Positions 58,088 to 64,000 of a DNA stretch of 64,000 nucleotides are shown here, one piece after another. The stretch covers positions 1,798,001-1,862,000 of the forward strand of contig CATOSU010000002.1 in the NCBI GenBank assembly GCA_951812615.1. Reading direction: 5' to 3'. Source of the stretch: an uncultured Paracoccaceae bacterium (GTDB lineage Bacteria; Pseudomonadota; Alphaproteobacteria; Rhodobacterales; Rhodobacteraceae). A program made the translations under genes and the position numbers. Position 1 is the stretch's first letter. Each line of letters starts with the position of its first letter. The notes beneath the pieces are model-generated. The model searched no databases and had not been told where the DNA came from. It saw only the letters and a program-made list of their open reading frames with translations.

Positions 58088-59104
58088 ATGACCGACGCTC
58101 TGACGCGCATGCTGGCCGAAAAGGATGTCATCCTTGCGGACGGCGCAACCGGCACCAACCTGTTTCAGGCCGGGCTTGCCGCGGGCGAGGCGCCCGAATT
58201 GTGGAATTCGGATCAGCCGGAGAAGATCGTCGCACTCTACAAGGGTGCGGTGGATGCCGGCAGTGACCTGTTCCTGACCAACACGTTCGGCGGCACCGCG
58301 TCGCGGCTGAAACTGCACGACGCGCAATCGCGCGTGCACGAATTGTCGCGTCTGGGTGCCGAGATCGCCCGCGACGTGGCTGACAAGGCCGGCCGCGCGA
58401 TCGTGGTCGCCGGATCGGTCGGCCCCACAGGCGAGATCATGGAGCCGGTTGGCGCGCTGTCCCACGCGGATGCGGTCGAGATGTTCCATGAACAGGCCGA
58501 GGGTCTGAAGGCCGGCGGCGCCGATGTGCTGTGGCTGGAAACCATCAGTGCCCCGGAAGAGTATCGCGCCGCTGCCGAAGCCTTTGCGCTGGCCGACATG
58601 CCGTGGTGCGGAACGATGAGCTTTGACACTGCCGGGCGCACGATGATGGGCGTCACCTCGGCCCAGATGGTGCAGTTGGTCGAAAGCCTGCCCAACCCGC
58701 CGATCGCCTTCGGCGCCAATTGCGGCACCGGCGCGTCCGACCTGCTGCGTACGGTTCAGGGCTTTGTCGCCCAGGGCACGGAACGCCCGATCATCGCCAA
58801 GGGCAATGCCGGCATACCGAAATACGTGGATGGCCATATCCACTATGACGGCACGCCCGAACTGATGGCGGAATACGCAGTGATGGCCCGCGACAGCGGT
58901 GCCACCATCATTGGCGGATGCTGCGGCACGATGCCGGATCACCTCAGCCATATGCGCGCGGCGCTGGACACCCGTCCGCGCGGCGCCCGCCCGCCGCTCG
59001 AGGACATCACCGCCGCGCTCGGCCCGTTTTCGTCCGAATCCGACGGCACCGGGGACGACGCCGCCGCACCGCAACGCCGCCGGCGGACACGGCGCCGGGC
59101 CTGA
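58088..59104 (+). CDS. bmt: Homocysteine S-methyltransferase (betaine-homocysteine type)
   Basis: A 338-residue zinc methyltransferase of the Pfam S-methyl_trans family. The N-terminal ILADGATGTNLFQAG and the zinc cysteines in GANCGTGASD and GGCCGTMPDH are complete. The tail is a basic RRRRRTRRRA stretch. In roseobacters this protein is one part of a split methionine synthase acting with a separate corrinoid protein, or uses betaine; the nearby corrinoid gene at 60402 supports the first reading. An inverted-repeat operator candidate lies upstream. Confidence 0.87.
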   Translation: MTDALTRMLAEKDVILADGATGTNLFQAGLAAGEAPELWNSDQPEKIVALYKGAVDAGSDLFLTNTFGGTASRLKLHDAQSRVHELSRLGAEIARDVADKAGRAIVVAGSVGPTGEIMEPVGALSHADAVEMFHEQAEGLKAGGADVLWLETISAPEEYRAAAEAFALADMPWCGTMSFDTAGRTMMGVTSAQMVQLVESLPNPPIAFGANCGTGASDLLRTVQGFVAQGTERPIIAKGNAGIPKYVDGHIHYDGTPELMAEYAVMARDSGATIIGGCCGTMPDHLSHMRAALDTRPRGARPPLEDITAALGPFSSESDGTGDDAAAPQRRRRTRRRA

Positions 59105-59112
59105 CCCGGCCA

Positions 59113-60192
59113 TCAGAACAGTTCCAGCTGATCCCCGGTCCGCGTCGGAAGATGAAACAGATCACAGCGCAGCGGTGGCACATCGTCATCCAGCCCCAGC
59201 TTTCTGGCTGCCCGGGCGAAGCGGCGCGCGACCATGTCGGCGTAATGCCCCTCGCCGCGCATGCGGTGGGACCAGCGCGCGTCGTAGTCGCGCCCGCCAT
59301 GCATTTCGCGCAGTCGGGCCATGATCCGCGCCGCGCGGCCCGGTTCATGCTCGGCCAGCCATTCCTGCCACAGCGGCGACACCTCACGCGGCAGCCGCAG
59401 CATAATCCAGCTTGCCGATTCGACCCCGGCATCGCGGCCCGCCTCCAGCAACGCCTCGATCTCGTGATCGGTCAGCCCCGGCACCACCGGCGAGGTCATC
59501 AGCCGCACCGGGATGCCCGCGCCGGTCAGCGCCCGGATGGTCGCCAGCCGGCGTTTGGGCGCGGGCGCCCGCGGTTCCATCCGGCGCGACAGGTCGGGAT
59601 CCAGCGTTGTCACCGAAACGCCCACCCGCACCAGCCCCTGTTCGGCCATCGGCGCGAGGATGTCGATGTCGCGTTCAATCAGCGTGCCCTTGGTCACGAT
59701 CGCCACCGGGTGCCGGCAGGCGGCCAGCACCTCGAGGCACGCGCGCATGATGCGCCAGTCGCGTTCGACCGGCTGGTAGGGATCGGTGTTGGTGCCGATG
59801 GCGATCGGCGCAACCGCATAGCGCCGGGCGCGCAATTCCCGCTCCAGCGCCGCCGGCGCATCCGGCCGGGCAATCAGCCGGGTTTCGAAATCCAGCCCCG
59901 GCGACAGGCCCAGATAAGCATGGGTCGGGCGCGCAAAACAATAAACGCAGCCATGTTCGCAGCCCCGGTACGGGTTGATCGACCGGTCGAACGGCAGATC
60001 GGGCGAGCTGTTGTAAGTGATGATCTTGCGCGGCTTTTCGACCGACACTTCGGTGCGCAACGGCGGCAGATCCTCGTCGGTCTCAAGCGCGTCCAGATCG
60101 ACCGACCGGGCAAGATCGTAACGCCCCGCGGCATTGCTGACCGCGCCGCGCGCCTTGCGCCGTTCCGGTCTGGTGAACCCGTTCGCATCCAT
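59113..60192 (-). CDS. PA0069-family radical SAM protein
   Basis: A 359-residue radical SAM enzyme. The cluster motif is CEHGCVYC (CX3CX2C) in NPYRGCEHGCVYCFARP, and the barrel shows GTNTDPYQPVER and IVTKGTLIERD. This matches the PA0069/SplB-like group, whose activity is unknown. The ATG at 60192 gives MDANGFTRPERR. It is convergent with bmt by 8 bp and divergent from the corrinoid gene across 209 bp. Confidence 0.86.
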   Translation of the reverse strand: MDANGFTRPERRKARGAVSNAAGRYDLARSVDLDALETDEDLPPLRTEVSVEKPRKIITYNSSPDLPFDRSINPYRGCEHGCVYCFARPTHAYLGLSPGLDFETRLIARPDAPAALERELRARRYAVAPIAIGTNTDPYQPVERDWRIMRACLEVLAACRHPVAIVTKGTLIERDIDILAPMAEQGLVRVGVSVTTLDPDLSRRMEPRAPAPKRRLATIRALTGAGIPVRLMTSPVVPGLTDHEIEALLEAGRDAGVESASWIMLRLPREVSPLWQEWLAEHEPGRAARIMARLREMHGGRDYDARWSHRMRGEGHYADMVARRFARAARKLGLDDDVPPLRCDLFHLPTRTGDQLELF

Positions 60193-60303
60193 CGGGCAAA
60201 TATGGAACATAAAGAGAACATTCACAAGATTTCCGGCCCGATGCACCAAACACCAATCGTTTCACCGGATTACGGCCCGACGAAGGTCGGTTGCGACGCT
60301 GCC

Positions 60304-60321
60304 AATGTCGCAAATGTCGCA
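60304..60321. repeat. Tandem 9-bp direct repeat upstream of the corrinoid protein gene
   Basis: AATGTCGCA occurs twice in immediate succession (60304-60312 and 60313-60321), about 80 bp upstream of the corrinoid-protein start and within the divergent gap. Tandem half sites of this size are typical of helix-turn-helix regulators that bind direct repeats. No regulator is identified. Confidence 0.5.
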
Positions 60322-60401
60322 GTCACAAGCCCCCAAAACCGGACAAACCGGACCAGAGAGTCGCGTCCGGGCCCCAACCCGAATTGAAGGAATCCGCACC
60401 C

Positions 60402-61106
60402 ATGTCCGAAGAAGAAGACGACATCATCCTGAGCGAGCTGGATGACGAAGAGCTGGTTCAGCAAATGTTCGATGACCTCTATGATGGCCTCAAGGAGGAA
60501 ATCGAAGAGGGCGTGAATATCCTGCTGGAGCGGAAGTGGGAACCCTACCGCGTCCTGACCGAAGCGCTGGTGGGCGGCATGACCATCGTTGGTCAGGATT
60601 TCCGCGACGGGATCCTGTTCGTGCCCGAAGTGCTGCTGGCCGCCAACGCGATGAAGGGCGGTATGGCGATCCTCAAGCCGCTGCTGGCCGAAACCGGCGC
60701 ACCGCGTGTCGGCAAGATGGTGATCGGCACGGTCAAGGGCGACATTCACGACATCGGCAAGAACCTCGTCAGCATGATGATGGAAGGCGCCGGGTTCGAA
60801 GTGGTCGATCTGGGCATCAACAACCCGGTCGAAAACTATCTCGAAGCGCTGGAACGCGAGGACGCGGATATTCTTGGCATGTCGGCCCTGCTGACCACGA
60901 CGATGCCCTATATGAAGGTCGTCATCGACACGATGGTCGAGATGGGGATCCGCGACGAATACATCGTTCTGGTGGGCGGCGCCCCGCTGAACGAAGAGTT
61001 TGGCAAGGCCATCGGCGCCGATGCCTATTGCCGGGACGCCGCCGTGGCGGTCGAAACCGCCAAGCAGTTCGTCAGCCGCAAACACAATCAACTGGCCGCG
61101 GGCTGA
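60402..61106 (+). CDS. Corrinoid (cobalamin)-binding methyltransferase subunit
   Basis: A 234-residue corrinoid protein. A helical cap (B12-binding_2, to about residue 100) precedes the Rossmann B12 domain with the axial-His motif DIHDIGKN, then SALLTTTM and VGGAPLNEEFGKAIGADAY. It carries the methyl group between partner enzymes, as in MtbC/MttC or the middle of MetH. With the homocysteine methyltransferase nearby and a pterin-binding partner elsewhere, it could complete a split methionine synthase, an arrangement reported for roseobacters. The ATG at 60402 follows AAGGA. Confidence 0.9.
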   Translation: MSEEEDDIILSELDDEELVQQMFDDLYDGLKEEIEEGVNILLERKWEPYRVLTEALVGGMTIVGQDFRDGILFVPEVLLAANAMKGGMAILKPLLAETGAPRVGKMVIGTVKGDIHDIGKNLVSMMMEGAGFEVVDLGINNPVENYLEALEREDADILGMSALLTTTMPYMKVVIDTMVEMGIRDEYIVLVGGAPLNEEFGKAIGADAYCRDAAVAVETAKQFVSRKHNQLAAG

Positions 61107-61161
61107 CCGGCTCTTCACATTGCGGGGCCATGCCCCGATATTGAGGACGAAAGGAGCGGCC

Positions 61162-61377
61162 ATGCCACTCGATAAACTCGTCCTGATCCTGGTTTGCGTG
61201 ATCGTCGCCGCGGGGGCGACGGTCTGGCTCGGTGTGTTGCTGCTTGCCGCCGTGCAGGTGCCCTTTGCCGGGCTGGCGCTGATCCCTGCGGTGCTGGTGG
61301 CCTATGTCGTGTTCCGCGTCATTGCCCAGCGGGTCGGCAATGCCGAAGAAGATCACTACGACCGGATGGAGAAATAG
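61162..61377 (+). CDS. Small two-helix membrane protein
   Basis: A 71-residue protein with two hydrophobic helices (about residues 5-25 and 30-52, VLILVCVIVAAGATVWLGVL and AGLALIPAVLVAYVVF) and a charged tail (NAEEDHYDRMEK). No family is recognised. It has a clear AAAGGAG ribosome site and starts 55 bp after the corrinoid gene. The ybjQ gene follows one base downstream, so it is part of this operon. Confidence 0.75.
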   Translation: MPLDKLVLILVCVIVAAGATVWLGVLLLAAVQVPFAGLALIPAVLVAYVVFRVIAQRVGNAEEDHYDRMEK

Positions 61378-61378
61378 C

Positions 61379-61702
61379 ATGCTGATCGCCACCACGGACA
61401 CTGTCTCCGGGCGCGAGATTGCCGAAACACTGGGGCTGGTGCGGGGGGCCACCGTGCGGGCCAAACATGTGGGCACCGATATCGTGGCGGCGCTCAAAAC
61501 GCTGGTAGGTGGCGAATTGCACGGCTATTCCTCGCTTCTGGCCGGGGCCCGCGAACAGGCGCTGGACCGCATGACCGCCGAGGCAGAGGCGCTGGGCGCG
61601 GATGCGATCGTCGGCATGCGGATGCAGACCTCGTCCATCGCGCGTGGCAGTTCCGAGATCGTGGCCTATGGCACGGCGGTGCGGCTTGCACCCGCCCGAT
61701 GA
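61379..61702 (+). CDS. YbjQ family (DUF74) protein
   Basis: A 107-residue YbjQ-type heavy-metal-binding-like protein (TTDTVSGREIAETLGLVRG, EAEALGADAIVGMRMQTSS). The family forms pentamers and has no defined function. It begins with the ATG at 61379, one base from the stop of the small membrane gene, and overlaps the start of the DUF1638 gene, so all are likely cotranscribed with the corrinoid gene. Confidence 0.88.
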   Translation: MLIATTDTVSGREIAETLGLVRGATVRAKHVGTDIVAALKTLVGGELHGYSSLLAGAREQALDRMTAEAEALGADAIVGMRMQTSSIARGSSEIVAYGTAVRLAPAR

Positions 61703-62333
61703 CACAACACTGACCGAAACCGGTCTGGACGCGGTCGGCACCGGGCGGCTGCTGCTGATCGCCTGTGGCGCGCTGGCGCGCGAGATCCTGCAGGTGACGC
61801 AGGCAAACGGCTGGACCCATATCGACCTGACCTGCCTGCCAGCGATCCTGCACAACCACCCTGAACGGATCACCGAGGCAGTCGAGGCGGCGGTGGAAAA
61901 GCACCGCGACGCCTATGACGGCATTTTCGTGGTCTATGCGGATTGTGGCACCGGCGGGCAGCTTCAGGCCAAATGCGACGCGCTGGGCGTGACCATGATG
62001 CAGGGGCCGCATTGTTATTCCTTTTTCGAAGGAAATCAGACCTTTGCCGAAGATTATTCAGACGAGATTTCGGCTTTCTACCTGACCGATTTTCTGGTCC
62101 GGCAATTTGATGCCTTTGTCTGGAAACCGCTGGGACTGGATCGCCATCCGGACCTGCGGGATATGTATTTCGCGCATTACACCAAGCTGGTGTATCAGGC
62201 GCAGACCGAGGACGCGGCGCTGACGGTCAAGGCCCGGGACTGTGCCGACCGGCTGGGGCTGGAATTTGAGCGGCGGTTCACCGGGTATGGCGACCTGTCG
62301 GTGTCACTGAAAGAGTGGAACGCCGGGCGATAG
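61668..62333 (+). CDS. DUF1638 protein
   Basis: About 221 residues. Conserved segments are LLLIACGALAREIL, HIDLTCLPAILHNHPE, FVVYADCGTGG and MMQGPHCYSFFEG, with cysteines and histidines that suggest a metal site. DUF1638 proteins often lie next to corrinoid methyltransferase genes, as here, so a link to methyl transfer is inferred. No ATG lies after the ybjQ stop; the in-frame ATG at 61668 and TTG at 61686 both overlap that gene, and the choice is uncertain. Confidence 0.8.
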   Translation: MARRCGLHPPDDTTLTETGLDAVGTGRLLLIACGALAREILQVTQANGWTHIDLTCLPAILHNHPERITEAVEAAVEKHRDAYDGIFVVYADCGTGGQLQAKCDALGVTMMQGPHCYSFFEGNQTFAEDYSDEISAFYLTDFLVRQFDAFVWKPLGLDRHPDLRDMYFAHYTKLVYQAQTEDAALTVKARDCADRLGLEFERRFTGYGDLSVSLKEWNAGR

Positions 62334-62381
62334 CCAGTCCCTGCACGCAATCAAGCACTGAAAGCCCGCCACGCGAGCGTC

Positions 62382-62792
62382 CTACCCCGCCTGCGACGCC
62401 ACCTGCCGGATCCGTTCGATCATCGCGCGCAGCCCGTTGGACCGCTGTGCCGACAGGTGATCGTTCAGACCCAGCCGGGCCAGTTCCCCCGCTGCGTCGA
62501 CACCGGCGACGGTCCGCACCGGCAATCCGTTATAGAGCGCCTTCAGCACCGCGATCAGCCCGCGCACGATCATCGCGTCGCTGTCGCCCTCGAAACTGAA
62601 CTGCCCGTTTTCGATCCGCGGGAACAGCCAGACCTGACTGGCGCAGCCATGCACCTTGTTCACGTCCACCTTCAGCGCCTCGTTCAGTGCCTCCATCGCC
62701 TTGCCCCGGTCGATGACATAACGATAGCGGTCCTCCCAGTCGTCGAGAAACTCGAAATCCTCCACGATCTCTTCAAAAGCCGCGCTTGCCAT
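62382..62792 (-). CDS. sufE: SufE-like sulfur acceptor
   Basis: A 136-residue SufE that accepts persulfide from the cysteine desulfurase SufS and passes it on for iron-sulfur cluster assembly. The active cysteine is in KVHGCASQVWLF and the C-terminal helix contains RSNGLRAMIERIR. It is a single gene, convergent with the DUF1638 gene and divergent from the lipoprotein gene. The suf operon is not in the window. Confidence 0.92.
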   Translation of the reverse strand: MASAAFEEIVEDFEFLDDWEDRYRYVIDRGKAMEALNEALKVDVNKVHGCASQVWLFPRIENGQFSFEGDSDAMIVRGLIAVLKALYNGLPVRTVAGVDAAGELARLGLNDHLSAQRSNGLRAMIERIRQVASQAG

Positions 62793-62924
62793 GATGCTCT
62801 CCGCTACTGCCGACCGCGCTGAGGTAAGACGACCCGGGCCGGCTGTCCAGTGCGTCAGCCCCTTTTAAACCGCCCGAGGATAGGCTAACCCAAGTGTCAG
62901 CAGTCAAAGAATGGCAGGCATGTG

Positions 62925-63440
62925 ATGATCCGAGCGGTGATGCTTCTCCTTGTGGCAAGCCTTGTGCTGGGCGCGTGCGGCGGCTGGAGCGACAGCCGGC
63001 TCAATCCCGGCAACTGGTTCGGCCGCAGCCAGGCGGTACCGACCGAAGGCACTGCCGAACCCGCCAACCCGCTGATCCCGCGGGGATCATCGGTCTTTCG
63101 GCGCGAAGAGCGTCCCGACACGCATGTCGCCATCACCAAGGTCACCGAACTTGTCATCGAACGCACCAATACCGGCGCCATCATCCGGGCCGAGGGCGTC
63201 GCCGCCTTTCAGGGCGCCTATGAAGCCCGCCTGAGGCCACAGACCGAAACCGGTGACCCGGAAAACGGCGTCATGACCTACGTGTTCGAGATCAACTACC
63301 CGGTCAATCCACGCCCGGTGGGCAATGAAAACTCGCGCACCATCGTCGTGGCCCGGTCGCTGACCAATCAGGAACTGGCCCCGATCCGGGTCATCCGCGT
63401 GACCGCCGAGCAGAACGCCCGCGAATCCCGCCGCCGCTGA
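62925..63440 (+). CDS. Hypothetical lipoprotein
   Basis: A 171-residue protein with a lipoprotein signal peptide (IRAVMLLLVASLVLGACGG; lipobox LGAC with the lipidated Cys at about residue 18). The mature part has an unstructured Pro/Gly/Ser linker followed by a beta-rich domain (VAITKVTELVIERTNTGAII, YEARLRPQTE, YVFEINYP). No function is known. The residue after the lipidated Cys is Gly, so outer-membrane sorting is likely. The ATG at 62925 and the preceding GTG are both possible starts. Confidence 0.78.
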   Translation: MIRAVMLLLVASLVLGACGGWSDSRLNPGNWFGRSQAVPTEGTAEPANPLIPRGSSVFRREERPDTHVAITKVTELVIERTNTGAIIRAEGVAAFQGAYEARLRPQTETGDPENGVMTYVFEINYPVNPRPVGNENSRTIVVARSLTNQELAPIRVIRVTAEQNARESRRR

Positions 63441-63500
63441 CGGTAATCCGGGGCCGGCAGACGCTTTGTCAGGCCCGGCGTAAATGGCCATCCACAATAG

Positions 63501-63529
63501 TTGACAAATTAAGTCAGATTACCTAACCC
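63501..63529 (+). promoter_or_regulatory. Iron-rhodo box over a promoter
   Basis: TGACAAATTAAGTCA at 63502-63516 matches TGA-N9-TCA, the iron-rhodo box recognised in Rhodobacterales iron regulation. It overlaps a perfect minus-35 hexamer TTGACA at 63501-63506; 17 bp further a weak minus-ten TAACCC follows at 63524-63529. It is the only such signal in the 244-bp gap before the HasA-like gene. Confidence 0.55.
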
Positions 63530-63684
63530 GGTCCGGCAAGGCATTGGACATCATCTGACCTGAGTCCTGACCGGCGCGCGGTCCCGGACCAGCCCGACAC
63601 CCAGCACAAATTCCAACATCCGTCCGAGGCAGCCCGCGGCGACCGCTGGTCCTTTCTCGGACCCGTAAACCCGTGAGAAACAAA

Positions 63685-64000
63685 ATGACCATCACCATCA
63701 AGGCAGGAAATTCCGATGCCACGGATTTCATCTCATATCTCAATGATTTCGACGATAACTTCGTCGGCGAGGGCCGCGGCGTCTTCTCGCTCGGTATTTC
63801 CGGCGACTATGCCGCTGGCGAAACCGACATCACCGATGTTGCCGACACCGGCTCGCAAGGCTTCATCTTGCGTGGCGATGTTCAGTACGACCTCAGCAGC
63901 CACACACTGTCCGGCAGCATCAGCAGCATCGATTTCGGTTACGGCCTGACCGCGACCGACGCGGGCGGCGAATTGGATATCGAGGCGACGCAGCTCGACT
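63685..64000 (+). CDS. HasA-like secreted heme-binding protein (partial)
   Basis: The first 105 residues of a protein that runs off the window. No Sec signal peptide is present, as in type I secreted hemophores. The segments ATDFISYLNDFDDNFVG and HTLSGSISSIDFGYGL resemble the N-terminal part of HasA hemophores, which capture heme outside the cell. An iron-rhodo box precedes it. The similarity is by pattern, so other type I secreted beta-roll proteins are possible. The ATG at 63685 is chosen as the only reasonable start. Confidence 0.55.
   Translation, partial: MTITIKAGNSDATDFISYLNDFDDNFVGEGRGVFSLGISGDYAAGETDITDVADTGSQGFILRGDVQYDLSSHTLSGSISSIDFGYGLTATDAGGELDIEATQLD

Noticed and set aside
61698-61712. 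ATG at 61698 as the DUF1638 start
   Set aside because: That ATG is out of frame and stops after four codons; the real frame has only ATG 61668 or TTG 61686.
63509-63523. TTAAGTCAGATTACC as a CtrA box
   Set aside because: The second half is TACC at seven bases' spacing (or TTAC at six), too far from TTAA-N7-TTAA; the iron-rhodo box explains the symmetry better.

Overview
This is a 64 kb chromosomal segment of a GC-rich alphaproteobacterium, most likely of the Rhodobacterales (marine roseobacter type). The assignment rests on gene content: ctrA beside a SciP (DUF1153) gene, lpxI in the lipid A cluster, an RNase E with a large acidic insert and a C-terminal GWW motif, an F1-ATPase zeta inhibitor (DUF1476), a separate homocysteine methyltransferase and corrinoid protein (split MetH), and GAACN7GAAC and TGAN9TCA regulatory boxes typical of the group.

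Layout. 1-13.7 kb is mainly housekeeping: gluQ, hisI, an IscU-like protein, carA, a c-di-GMP-type MshEN domain fused to a family 2 glycosyltransferase with a perfect CtrA box upstream, a GntR regulator, a HAD nucleotidase, a UbiH-type hydroxylase, a class V aminotransferase, two overlapping Lrp genes and ilvC. 13.8-28.9 kb is an accessory island between the ilvC terminator and the 3' end of tRNA-Leu(GAG). It holds an IS91-like transposase with a tyrosine recombinase, a three-gene signalling operon, and an IS5-family element split by an IS256-family element (8-bp target duplication CCGCAACG). The operon encodes a soluble hybrid histidine kinase of about 2,800 residues with thirteen GAF domains and two receiver domains, an Hpt protein, and a receiver-class III nucleotide cyclase. 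I infer a phosphorelay from many GAF sensors to second-messenger synthesis.

29-40.6 kb carries lipB, a LuxR/alpha-beta hydrolase fusion whose catalytic Ser and His are both replaced, a HIT protein, a decayed DUF2147 gene, ctaD, recG-ligA, ctrA and sciP. Between ctaD and recG, on the minus strand, a perfect alphaproteobacterial LexA box, a 40-residue membrane-protein ORF and an intrinsic terminator form a complete small transcription unit. It resembles in concept, not in sequence, SOS-induced membrane division inhibitors such as Caulobacter SidA.

40.6-56.9 kb has mnmA, a CadD-like transporter, fabZ-lpxA-lpxI-lpxB, rne, an EEP phosphatase, dctBD (DctD lacks the sigma-54 GAFTGA loop) and purC-purS-...-purQ interrupted by a DUF3592 protein and a zinc alcohol dehydrogenase. 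57-64 kb has a Hint-domain protein, a methionine/one-carbon group (homocysteine methyltransferase, radical SAM protein, corrinoid protein, YbjQ, DUF1638), sufE, a lipoprotein, and at the edge a HasA-like hemophore start behind an iron-rhodo box. I found no CRISPR array, rRNA or phage structural genes.
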